Positions 1-6,408 are shown, counted from the stretch's first letter. The stretch is 7,333 bases of DNA from Bacillota bacterium (GCA_023395595.1 JAEWYO010000019.1:1-7333), one strand, 5' to 3'. The notes: generated by a model not told the origin, from the sequence alone. A program made the numbers and translations.

Positions 1-529
1 CCGCCTCCGCGTCGTCATGCGTAATCACAAGAATTGGGATGTTCGCCGCCAGCATTGTGTTTGCCGCAATGCGCTTATTCTCCTCATCCAAGCCCGTAAA
101 CGGTTCGTCGAGAAAGAGAATGTTGCCCTGATACGCCAACGCACGCGCAATCGCCACGCGCCGTTTCATCCCGCCGGAGAGTTCCCGCGGCAGCAGGTGC
201 ATGCTCTCGCCTAAGCCTAGTTGCGTCAACGCAGTGGTTGCACGTGCCTCGTCCGACCCCAACGCGGCGTTTTCCAACGCCGTTGCCCAGGGTAGCAGCC
301 GATCCTCCTGAAACACAACGGCGGGTTTCCGGCCGGACATGCCGGCAATTGTGCCCGTTTCCGGCTGTTCCAGTCCGAGTAGGAGGCGAAACAGCGTCGT
401 CTTCCCCGCGCCGGATGCGCCGCGAAGTACCGTTACGCCGCAGAGCGGAATCTCAGCGGAGAATTTGCTCAGAACAACGTGCCCGCCGAACGATTTAGAT
501 GCGTTTTTTACCGAAATCATGTCATGCAT
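1..529 (-). CDS. ABC importer ATP-binding protein, TauB/SsuB type (3' end cut by window edge)
   Basis: This is the nucleotide-binding subunit that would power the importer encoded upstream by hydrolysing ATP at the inner face of the membrane. Translating the minus strand gives about 176 residues before the window ends. All ABC motifs are visible: Walker A GASGAGKTT (about residues 37-45), Q-loop in VVFQEDRLLPW (Gln74), signature LSGGMKRRVAIARAL from about 117, Walker B ILFLDEP from about 137 (Asp141, Glu142), D-loop TGLD, and switch His171 in ITHDD. The QEDRLLPW wording is typical of the nitrate/sulfonate/taurine ATPases. The start at 529 overlaps the permease stop (ATGCATGA) and has GGAGGG nine bases upstream; an in-frame ATG at 520 is the alternative. 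The stretch between Q-loop and signature is shorter than in typical SsuB proteins, so the helical subdomain is compact. The family is certain, the substrate unknown, and the C-terminus lies outside the window. Confidence 0.93.
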   Translation of the reverse strand, partial: MHDMISVKNASKSFGGHVVLSKFSAEIPLCGVTVLRGASGAGKTTLFRLLLGLEQPETGTIAGMSGRKPAVVFQEDRLLPWATALENAALGSDEARATTALTQLGLGESMHLLPRELSGGMKRRVAIARALAYQGNILFLDEPFTGLDEENKRIAANTMLAANIPILVITHDDAEA

Positions 530-1268
530 CACGCCGAACCCTCCGCATCCCCTGCACCAGCAGCCATTCCAGCAGCATCGAGAGCGCAACGATCAGTAGC
601 GTCCACGCAAACAGATCCGGCGTTTCGATGCGCAGTTTGGATTGATAAAGCTTGTAGCCGATGGACTGCTTGGGCAGCGCGATAATCTCCGCCGCAACGC
701 CGGACTTCCAAGCAAAGCCGAGTGATGTCGTGCATGCCGCGAGAAACTGCGGTAGTACGGATGGAACGTAGATTTTCTTTACAATCTGCCAGCGGGACAG
801 ACCAAAGAGTTTTCCCATCTCGACGAGACGCGGATCAGTCTGCAAAATTGCCTCCGCCGTCGCCGTCCAAACCATCGGCACGACCATGAGCACACTAATC
901 ACCAGCGGCACCATGTCGGAAGAAAGCCACAGCAGCGCAAGCAGAATGAACGACGTGACGGGAGACGCTTTCACAATTGCGCGGAGCGGAGAAAGCAGCG
1001 CCTCCGCAAACGAAGAGCGCGCCGTGAGCACGGCAAGCAGTACGCCGAGCACCACACCGACGACATAACCCGTCATGATGCGAAGCAGCGTCAGCCCTGC
1101 ATAAAGCCACGTCTCGCCTTGCGTGAGTAAAACGGCAAGGCGGGATAGCGTGGAGAGCGGAGAAGGAAGCAGGAGCTCCTTGCCAACAAGGAGACTCACC
1201 GCTTCCCACGCCACAAGATAGATGAGCGCAATCAGCGCTGTTTGCAGAAATTTTCGCTTACTCGGCAT
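522..1268 (-). CDS. ABC importer permease, TauC/SsuC type (BPD_transp_1)
   Basis: This is the membrane channel subunit of the importer, 248 residues starting MPSKRKFLQT. Hydrophobic segments appear at about 9-28, 59-81, 103-115, 119-139, 172-190 and 219-238, giving the six-helix layout of this family. The cytoplasmic EAA-type coupling loop that docks on the ATPase is at about 150-175 (EMGKLFGLSRWQIVKKIYVP, with the conserved Gly and the usual SRWQI). The reading frame stays open to 1442, but that extension is Arg/Ser-rich, unlike the family, and overlaps the binding-protein gene antiparallel to its codon sense. The ATG at 1268 gives a normal TauC-length protein and overlaps the binding-protein stop by 11 bp. 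No clear Shine-Dalgarno site precedes it, so translation is probably coupled to the gene upstream. The substrate cannot be inferred. Confidence 0.93.
   Translation of the reverse strand: MPSKRKFLQTALIALIYLVAWEAVSLLVGKELLLPSPLSTLSRLAVLLTQGETWLYAGLTLLRIMTGYVVGVVLGVLLAVLTARSSFAEALLSPLRAIVKASPVTSFILLALLWLSSDMVPLVISVLMVVPMVWTATAEAILQTDPRLVEMGKLFGLSRWQIVKKIYVPSVLPQFLAACTTSLGFAWKSGVAAEIIALPKQSIGYKLYQSKLRIETPDLFAWTLLIVALSMLLEWLLVQGMRRVRRDA
539..544 (-). promoter_or_regulatory. Ribosome binding site that decides the ATPase start
   Basis: On the minus strand GGAGGG lies nine bases before the ATG at 529 and eighteen before the in-frame ATG at 520. Normal spacing favours the upstream ATG, which overlaps the end of the permease gene. 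The site itself lies inside permease coding sequence, as expected for coupled genes. Confidence 0.6.
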
Positions 1269-2187
1269 AGAGGTCGTCGCCGGGCAACTTGCCGCCAATC
1301 GACTTCGGATTCGCCGTGAAGAGCACATTGAGCACCGCGGATGCCGCATTCTTCGCCTCATCTCCCGTGATGCTGACGATGTAGCTGCGCGGGATCGCCT
1401 GCTGCGCAATCGCGGCGGAGCCGACGATGCCGAGATCGGCAATCTTCTGCGCGGCGTCCGCGGAGGTGTTTACCTTCTCAACCGAAGCGGCATAGTCCGC
1501 AAGGAACGCCTTCACCTGATCGGGATGCTCTTTATAGAACGTGCGGCTTGCGATATAGACACCCATCACAAGCTTCGTACCGGAGGCAGCTTCCCATGCG
1601 GTGTTGAGGTCGAGCGCCACGCGCACATCGGGGTTTTTCACCATGACGGCGGAGACAAACGGTTCGGGCAGCAAGGCAATCTTCGCTTCACCGGAGGCTA
1701 CCATCGCAGCCAGCGCGGTGTGTTCGCCAACGTACTCTACCTTGACCTGATCGGTCAACCCGTTTTGTGCCAGCAGGTAGTCCAGCACATACTGCGGGGT
1801 TGCGCCCTCGCCGCTGGCATAGATGGTTTTGCCCGCAAGATCGGCAAGGGAGTTGATCGTTTCGCCGTTTTCGACGATGTACAGCACCCCGAGTGTATCG
1901 AGATTGAGCAACACGACGTTGCCTTCGGTTTTGTTGTACAGCACCGCTGCGAGGTTGAGCGGAACGGCTGCAATGTCGATTTCGCCATTGATAAACTTGC
2001 CGGTGACGACGTCCGGCGCGTCCTGCAGCTCCACGTTATACTTCGCGGTATCGTCCATCAGGTAGCTGATGCCCATGCCGGTCGGTCCTTTGAGCGCTGC
2101 GATGTTGACGGGTTCGGCGGGGGCTTTTGCGCAGCCCACGGCAAACAGCATGACCGCGAGGGTCAGAAATGCGAGTATCTTTTTCAT
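1258..2187 (-). CDS. ABC importer substrate-binding lipoprotein, NMT1/SsuA-like
   Basis: This is the extracellular receptor of the importer, 309 residues. The N-terminus has a Lys-Lys pair, a hydrophobic core and a lipobox-like AVGC, so Cys19 is the predicted lipidated residue that anchors the mature protein to the outer face of the membrane. The rest fits the two-lobed type II periplasmic-binding fold of the TauA/SsuA/THI5-like group: first lobe with VNIAALKGPTGMG at 27-39, then NGEIDIAAVPLN at 67-78, SLADLAGKTIYASG at 113-126, a linker with TPQYVLDYLL at 130-139, VASGEAKIALLPEP at 163-176, and FYKEHPDQVKAFLADY at 217-232. AAGGAG lies seven bases before the ATG, and the start overlaps the regulator's stop as ATGA (4 bp). 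The ligand is unresolved: sulfonate, nitrate, pyrimidine and riboflavin-type binders all share this fold. Confidence 0.92.
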   Translation of the reverse strand: MKKILAFLTLAVMLFAVGCAKAPAEPVNIAALKGPTGMGISYLMDDTAKYNVELQDAPDVVTGKFINGEIDIAAVPLNLAAVLYNKTEGNVVLLNLDTLGVLYIVENGETINSLADLAGKTIYASGEGATPQYVLDYLLAQNGLTDQVKVEYVGEHTALAAMVASGEAKIALLPEPFVSAVMVKNPDVRVALDLNTAWEAASGTKLVMGVYIASRTFYKEHPDQVKAFLADYAASVEKVNTSADAAQKIADLGIVGSAAIAQQAIPRSYIVSITGDEAKNAASAVLNVLFTANPKSIGGKLPGDDLYAE

Positions 2188-2852
2188 TCGTTTTCTCCTT
2201 TTGACAGGCGGAATGCCCGCCCGTGTCGTTCTATTTTTCCATCGGAAACCAGTTTATCCATCGCGCGGTAGAGTGTTGTCCGGCTGATGCGCAGCGTGTC
2301 CGCAAGCTGCGTCACGCTCCATTCGGATTCATACAGCCCGTTTTCCGCGCGGGTCTTGATGTGGTTGAGTACGCGCTCCTCCACGCTCTGTGGCAAAAAT
2401 CCATCCAGCCTGCCGCTCAAAAAGCGGATGCGTGCGGTGAGATAGCGCAGATAGTTTTCGGTCACGCGAAAGTCCTGTTGCATCATGCTGCGCAGTGCTT
2501 CTTCCGAGATCAGCAGCACCCATGTGCTCTCCTGCGCCATCACACGGGCGACATACGCCTCCTCGTCGTGAAACAGTGACGCCGCACCGAACATCTCGGT
2601 CTGCCGGAGTAAGCTCATCGGCATCCTGCCGTTTTCGCTTTCTTTTGTGACCACACATGTGCCGTAGAGGATGATGCCCAGCGCGCGTTCCGTATCCGAG
2701 CGGTCAAAGATCACCTGATCCTTTTCGTAATGCTCCACGCGCACGCCACAAAAGCCGAGCAAAGAGGCAATCTGTTCCTCAGGAATGCCCGCAAAGAGAA
2801 ACGTCTTTTGCGCGAGGGCGACATATGCGGTTGGCTGGAGCGATCGGCTCAT
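2184..2852 (-). CDS. Crp/Fnr-family transcriptional regulator
   Basis: This is a 222-residue DNA-binding regulator, the usual size for Crp/Fnr proteins. An N-terminal cyclic-nucleotide-binding-like beta-roll spans about 18-120 (TFLFAGIPEEQIASLL, then ALGIILYGTCVV and EMFGAASLFHDEEAYVARVMA). A dimerisation helix follows at about 128-150, then a winged helix-turn-helix at about 157-217 with SVTQLADTLRISRTTLYRAM at 179-198 as the DNA-reading part. The phosphate-binding cassette region reads FGAASLF...AYVARV and lacks the Glu and Arg-Ser that bind cAMP in E. coli CRP. Only two early cysteines are present (35 and 66), so an FNR-type four-cysteine iron-sulfur cluster is unlikely. GGGAGG lies six bases before the ATG. 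It is the first gene of the transporter operon, which suggests that it controls uptake and itself. Its effector is unknown. Confidence 0.92.
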   Translation of the reverse strand: MSRSLQPTAYVALAQKTFLFAGIPEEQIASLLGFCGVRVEHYEKDQVIFDRSDTERALGIILYGTCVVTKESENGRMPMSLLRQTEMFGAASLFHDEEAYVARVMAQESTWVLLISEEALRSMMQQDFRVTENYLRYLTARIRFLSGRLDGFLPQSVEERVLNHIKTRAENGLYESEWSVTQLADTLRISRTTLYRAMDKLVSDGKIERHGRAFRLSKGENE

Positions 2853-2922
2853 GACAATCCTCCCTCACTTTGGCGATTGGCAAGTCGGCTTCTACAAAAT
2901 TCATACACCACATCGTCATATT

Positions 2923-2938
2923 TGTTTCATATGATACA
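2923..2938. promoter_or_regulatory. Candidate operator palindrome
   Basis: TGTTTCATATGATACA is an inverted repeat with seven of eight positions matching. Size and two-fold symmetry fit a Crp/Fnr dimer site, although the half-site TGTATC is not the E. coli CRP or FNR consensus. It begins at the last base of the -10 box and covers the expected transcription start, a position at which a bound protein would block initiation. Autorepression is inferred. Confidence 0.5.
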
Positions 2939-2965
2939 TTTTATCAATTCTTTTCGTTTTGTCAA
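2938..2965 (-). promoter_or_regulatory. Predicted sigma-A promoter of the regulator-transporter operon
   Basis: On the minus strand a perfect -35 TTGACA (2960-2965) is followed after 16 bases by the -10 element TAAAAT (2938-2943). Transcription would start near 2931, leaving a leader of about 80 nt before the regulator ATG. It lies in the 234-bp AT-rich gap between the two divergent operons. Confidence 0.65.
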
Positions 2966-3014
2966 TCCAGTATTTTATGACTGATTGTATCTTTTTTCGT
3001 CCGAACACACGAAC

Positions 3015-3049
3015 TTGCGTTTGTATTTCAACGCTTCCTATGATATATT
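3015..3049 (+). promoter_or_regulatory. Possible promoter of the xth-maf-uvrC operon
   Basis: Two overlapping weak pairs are visible: TTGCGT (3015-3020) with TATGAT (3039-3044) at 18-bp spacing, and TTGTAT (3021-3026) with TATATT (3044-3049) at 17-bp spacing. Both -10 elements match five of six consensus bases, while the -35 elements are poor. Either would give a leader of about 35 nt. Confidence 0.4.
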
Positions 3050-3070
3050 GGATGAAAGAAATTTTACCCA

Positions 3071-3077
3071 AAAGGAG
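3071..3077 (+). promoter_or_regulatory. Ribosome binding site that decides the xth start
   Basis: AAAGGAG lies nine bases before the ATG at 3087. The reading frame extends upstream to a TTG at 2985, but that part overlaps the promoter region and does not resemble the family, so the ATG with this site is the real start. Confidence 0.8.
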
Positions 3078-3086
3078 CGACGAACG

Positions 3087-3842
3087 ATGAAGTTGATCTC
3101 TTGGAATGTCAACGGGCTTCGCGCCTGCATCACAAAAGGGTTTTACGATTTTGTCAGCCAGCAACAGCCGGATATCCTTGCCTTGCAGGAGACGAAGATG
3201 CAGCCGGAGCAGTTTGACGGCGGCATCGACGGCTATACGATCTACTGGAACAGCGCAGAGAAAAAGGGCTATTCCGGCACAGCGGTGTTTGTGAAAGAAC
3301 CGCCGCTTCGCGTGACAAACGGAATCGGCATACCCGAGCACGACAATGAGGGCCGTGTGATCACGCTGGAATACCCGGATTTTTATTTTGTGACGGTCTA
3401 TACGCCAAATTCGCAAAACGAGCTCAAACGACTGGATTATCGCATGACGTGGGAAGATGCGTTCCTCGCCTTCCTCAAGGAATTGGACGCGAAAAAGCCT
3501 GTGATCGTCTGCGGAGATCTCAACGTGGCGCACAAAGAGATCGACCTGAAGCACCCGAAATCAAACCGCAAGAACGCGGGCTTTTCGGATGAAGAGCGCG
3601 CCTGCATGACGCGGCTGCTGGAAAACGGTTTTGTCGATACCTTCCGCCATTTTTATCCGGATCAAAAAGAGGCATACAGCTGGTGGAGCTATCTGGGCAA
3701 TGCGCGCGCGAACAATTCGGGGTGGCGCATCGATTATTTTGTCGTGTCTGAACGGTTCATCGACCACGTAGAAGACAGCCAAATACTCAGCGACGTATAT
3801 GGCAGCGACCACTGCCCCGTGCTCATCACGATGAAAGATTAA
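3087..3842 (+). CDS. xth: Exodeoxyribonuclease III / AP endonuclease
   Basis: This Mg-dependent enzyme cuts DNA at abasic sites and removes 3' blocking groups in base-excision repair, in the cytoplasm. It is 251 residues, the usual length for the compact ExoA/Xth form. The exonuclease-endonuclease-phosphatase fold is complete: N-terminal KLISWNVNGLRAC with Asn7, LQETK with metal-binding Glu35, GYSGTAVF at 61-68, VYTPNSQ with Tyr105, CGDLNVAH with Asp144 and Asn146, the family segment SNRKNAGFSDEER at 159-171, GWRIDYF with Asp216, and the C-terminal GSDHCPV with the Asp241-His242 catalytic pair. No key residue is missing. It is the first gene of a plus-strand operon followed 23 bases later by maf, and it is transcribed divergently from the Crp-family regulator. 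Bacillus exoA is the closer named relative, and either name would serve. Confidence 0.96.
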   Translation: MKLISWNVNGLRACITKGFYDFVSQQQPDILALQETKMQPEQFDGGIDGYTIYWNSAEKKGYSGTAVFVKEPPLRVTNGIGIPEHDNEGRVITLEYPDFYFVTVYTPNSQNELKRLDYRMTWEDAFLAFLKELDAKKPVIVCGDLNVAHKEIDLKHPKSNRKNAGFSDEERACMTRLLENGFVDTFRHFYPDQKEAYSWWSYLGNARANNSGWRIDYFVVSERFIDHVEDSQILSDVYGSDHCPVLITMKD

Positions 3843-3865
3843 ATATACAAATTTCGGGAGATTCT

Positions 3866-4429
3866 ATGATCATTCTCGCGTCCTCTTCCCCGCGTAGGCG
3901 GGAATTGCTGTCCATGATTGGACTGAACTACACCATCGAAACCTCCGGCGAAGAAGAGATACAACCGCACGGGCTGCCTCCGGCGGAATTTGTAAAAACA
4001 CTTGCGCTGCAAAAGGCACAACCGGTTGCCGACCTGCACCCGAACGATTGCGTCATCGGTGCGGATACGATTGTATTCCTCGAAAATGACATTCTTGGCA
4101 AGCCGCATACGCCGGAGGTCGCAAAAGCGTACCTAACCCGCATGCAAGGCAAGAGCCACGTGGTCTTCACCGGAGTCGCGGTGCTCAAAGACGGAAAAGC
4201 GGATGTGCGCCACTGCGAAACCAAGGTGACGTTCGCGCACATGACGGAGCAGGAGATCGACACCTATGTTGCCACCGGCGAACCGCTCGACAAAGCGGGC
4301 GCATACGGCGTGCAAGGCCCCGGCGGCATCTTCGTGGAACGCGTCGAAGGGAACTATTTTAACGTGATCGGGCTGCCGCTTCCGATGCTCTACAAGATGC
4401 TAATCGAAGCGGGAGAGGTTGTCATATAA
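3866..4429 (+). CDS. maf: Maf-family nucleoside triphosphate pyrophosphatase (dTTP/UTP type)
   Basis: Maf proteins hydrolyse non-canonical or excess nucleoside triphosphates to monophosphates and have been linked to septum control in Bacillus. This one is 187 residues, the normal length. The family landmarks are all present: LASSSPRRRELL at 4-15, Glu29-Glu31, Lys50 in LQK, GADTIV with Asp67, LGKP with Lys79, the HVVFTGVAV strand at 98-106, EPLDKAGAYGVQGPGG at 139-154, and NYFNVIGLPL at 163-172. The GVQG motif (Gln150) matches the dTTP/UTP-cleaving YhdE-like branch rather than the 7-methyl-GTP YceF branch. That assignment comes from family knowledge and is less certain than the family itself. 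GGGAG sits five bases before the ATG. The gene lies 23 bp after xth and 26 bp before uvrC with no promoter or terminator seen between, so it is probably co-transcribed. Confidence 0.95.
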   Translation: MIILASSSPRRRELLSMIGLNYTIETSGEEEIQPHGLPPAEFVKTLALQKAQPVADLHPNDCVIGADTIVFLENDILGKPHTPEVAKAYLTRMQGKSHVVFTGVAVLKDGKADVRHCETKVTFAHMTEQEIDTYVATGEPLDKAGAYGVQGPGGIFVERVEGNYFNVIGLPLPMLYKMLIEAGEVVI

Positions 4430-4455
4430 ATCGCACTGGCAAATAAACGAAATTT

Positions 4456-6315
4456 ATGAATCAAATCATCGAAGAAAAACTGAAACTACTCCCCTCCTCA
4501 CCCGGCGTGTACAAGATGTTCAACGCGGCGGGCGAGGTTATCTATGTCGGAAAAGCCATCTCGCTGAAAAATCGCGTACGGCAATACTTCCAATCTTCAA
4601 AAAATCACGCGCCGAAGGTCACCGCCATGGTGCGGCAGATTGCGGACTTTGAATACATCCGCGTAGCCAACGAGACTGAGGCCTTTTCGCTCGAATCCAA
4701 CCTCATCAAAGAATTCAAGCCGAAATACAATATCCTCCTCAAGGATGACAAGCATTTTCCATATATCCGTGTCGATCTACGACAGGATTTTCCGCGTCTG
4801 GAGGTCGTCCGCCGCGTAAAGAAGGACGGAGCGAAATACCTTGGCCCCTTCCTCTCCGGCTTGCTGCTGCGGGATGGTCTTGCGCTCGTGCGTGAACAGT
4901 ATCCCATCCGCCAGTGCAAAAAAGATATCGCGCGAATGATTGCCCGCCGGGAGCGCCCTTGCCTGATGTATCACATCGGCAAATGCTGCGCGCCGTGCTC
5001 CGGCAACGTTTCGCGCGAGGAATACCACAAGCTCATCGACGAGGTCATCTCGTTTCTCTCCGGCAACACGTCGGACATTTTGCGCTCTCTCAACGAGCAG
5101 ATGAGTGCCGCCGCCGAGACGATGGATTTTGAGAAAGCCGCGATCCTGCGCGACCGCATCCGCGCCATCGACAGCCTCAACGAAAAACAGGCCGTTATCG
5201 CAACCACCAATACCATGCTGGATGTGTTTGCCCTCGGCAGGCTCGATACCAACGCGCTGGTGTTTGCTCTGTTTGTGCGAAACGGAAAAGTAATCGGCAC
5301 CGAAAAATTTCGCATGGACGCGGACACAGAGGAAAGCGACGCGGACATTCTCTCCGCCTTTCTCTCGCAATACTATGCAGAAGCCGCTTCGTTTGTGCCG
5401 GAAGTGCTGCTCCATCAAGACGCGACCGACATGGAGACCATCTCCGGCTGGCTCAGCGGGCTTGCAAAGCGCAAGGTCGATGTACACCGCCCGCAGCGCG
5501 GCGAAAAGAGAAAACTCACCGAGATGGCATATCGCAACTGCCTCGACCTGCTGGAAAAAGACGCTTCCCTGCAAAAGCGGGCTTGGGAGCGCGGTGAAGG
5601 CGCACTCACGCAACTGAGCGCCATCCTCGGTCTAGAGACAGTTCCCACGCGAATCGAATGCTTCGATAACTCGCATATTCAGGGACGCGATACCGTGTCC
5701 TCGATGGTCGTATTCACAGACGGTCAGCCGGACAAGAGCGCATACCGGCGTTTTCGCATTCGCGCAGACGCGGGCGGAAATGACCTCATTGCCATGCGGG
5801 AAGCGCTCACACGGCGATTTAAGAAAGCCGAGGAGCAGGAAGCGGGCTTTCTGCCGCTGCCGGACTTGCTGGTTATGGACGGCGGACCCACGCAGTTGCA
5901 GGTCGCGTTGGAAGTTCTGGAAGAGTTCTCGCTCGATTTTATACCGACCGTCGGTCTCGCGGAACTCAGCGAAACCATCTATATCCCTGGCGAACCGATG
6001 CCGATTCAGCTGCCGCGCAACTCCGCGCCGCAGCACCTGATTGAGCGGCTGCGGGACGAGGCGCATCGCTTTGCGATCAGCTACCACCGCAATGTACACA
6101 ACCGCAACGCACTGTATTCGGTGCTCGACAGCATCCCCGGCGTGGGAGACAAACGGAAGCGCGCGCTGTTTGACACGTTTATGACGATCGACGCGATCAA
6201 AGCAGCCTCGCAGGAGGAGCTTGCGGCGGTGAGTTTGATCGATGCGCGCACGGCGGAGTCAGTATATCGCTATTTTCACCCGGATGAACAGGCGGCTCCT
6301 GCCGAAGAATTGTAA
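4456..6315 (+). CDS. uvrC: UvrABC excinuclease subunit C
   Basis: UvrC makes both incisions flanking a DNA lesion after UvrA and UvrB have marked it. The protein is 619 residues, full length for the family. An N-terminal GIY-YIG nuclease (about 13-95) shows PGVYKMF, IYVGKA and Arg40, with the probable catalytic Glu80 in LESNLIK, and makes the 3' cut. A cysteine group follows (154, 169, 177, 178, 181). The UVR domain that contacts UvrB is at about 206-241. The RNase H-like domain that makes the 5' cut shows ECFDNSHIQG (Asp404), Asp438, VMDGGPTQL (Asp475) and SYHRNVHNR (His544). Tandem helix-hairpin-helix motifs (IPGVGDKRKRALF) close the protein. An in-frame TAA at 4444-4446, four codons before the ATG, rules out an upstream start. 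No good Shine-Dalgarno site is visible. uvrA and uvrB are not in the window. Confidence 0.97.
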   Translation: MNQIIEEKLKLLPSSPGVYKMFNAAGEVIYVGKAISLKNRVRQYFQSSKNHAPKVTAMVRQIADFEYIRVANETEAFSLESNLIKEFKPKYNILLKDDKHFPYIRVDLRQDFPRLEVVRRVKKDGAKYLGPFLSGLLLRDGLALVREQYPIRQCKKDIARMIARRERPCLMYHIGKCCAPCSGNVSREEYHKLIDEVISFLSGNTSDILRSLNEQMSAAAETMDFEKAAILRDRIRAIDSLNEKQAVIATTNTMLDVFALGRLDTNALVFALFVRNGKVIGTEKFRMDADTEESDADILSAFLSQYYAEAASFVPEVLLHQDATDMETISGWLSGLAKRKVDVHRPQRGEKRKLTEMAYRNCLDLLEKDASLQKRAWERGEGALTQLSAILGLETVPTRIECFDNSHIQGRDTVSSMVVFTDGQPDKSAYRRFRIRADAGGNDLIAMREALTRRFKKAEEQEAGFLPLPDLLVMDGGPTQLQVALEVLEEFSLDFIPTVGLAELSETIYIPGEPMPIQLPRNSAPQHLIERLRDEAHRFAISYHRNVHNRNALYSVLDSIPGVGDKRKRALFDTFMTIDAIKAASQEELAAVSLIDARTAESVYRYFHPDEQAAPAEEL

Positions 6316-6329
6316 CCACACAAGCATCA

Positions 6330-6356
6330 CAAAAGCGCCCTTCACGGGCGCTTTTG
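6330..6356. terminator. Hairpin terminator between convergent uvrC and cytochrome b5-like gene
   Basis: CAAAAGCGCCC and GGGCGCTTTTG form an 11-bp perfect stem around a TTCAC loop, 15 bases after the uvrC stop. The stem ends in T residues followed by GCTTTCC on the plus strand and in A/T pairs on the other side, so it can stop uvrC transcripts and may also catch the converging minus-strand transcript. Confidence 0.85.
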
Positions 6357-6363
6357 CTTTCCT

Positions 6364-6392
6364 GCGTTTCCCCTGTCTTTGGGGTAAAACGC
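6364..6392. other. Second, imperfect stem-loop in the convergent gap
   Basis: GCGTTTCCCC can pair with GGGG plus AAACGC across a TGTCTTT loop, giving about 10 bp with a two-base bulge. It lies between the strong terminator and the stop of the converging gene. It lacks a T-run on either side and may simply assist termination or be chance. Confidence 0.3.
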
Positions 6393-6408
6393 TCTATTTA
6401 ACAAGCAA

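Noticed and set aside
1269..1442. Upstream extension of the permease frame to an ATG at 1442
   Set aside because: The extra 58 residues are Arg/Ser/Met-rich and absent from TauC-type permeases, and they would overlap the binding-protein gene by 185 bp. The ATG at 1268 gives the expected length.
1222..2271. A 349-codon open frame on the plus strand
   Set aside because: It lies antisense to the substrate-binding protein, which has a signal peptide, a lipobox and operon context. The plus-strand product is Arg/Cys/His-rich and resembles no family; long antisense frames are common over GC-rich genes.
2870..2881. Short direct repeat TTGGC-GA-TTGGC in the regulator leader
   Set aside because: Five-base repeats are expected by chance and there is no further copy or symmetry to support a binding site.
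2985..3086. Upstream extension of the xth frame to a TTG at 2985
   Set aside because: It covers the probable promoter, and the family starts at MKLISWNVNG, which has an AAAGGAG site correctly placed at 3071-3077.
2853..3086. A riboswitch or small RNA in the 234-bp divergent gap
   Set aside because: No conserved riboswitch core, T-box or strong terminator-like hairpin is visible in either leader; promoters and a candidate operator account for the gap.
2916..3554. A 212-codon open frame on the minus strand opposite xth
   Set aside because: It is antisense to a clear exonuclease III with all catalytic residues and runs into the divergent promoter region; no ribosome binding site or family resemblance.
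4777..5613. A 278-codon open frame on the minus strand opposite uvrC
   Set aside because: It is a shadow of uvrC codon usage; the translation lacks recognisable domains and no promoter or ribosome site fits.
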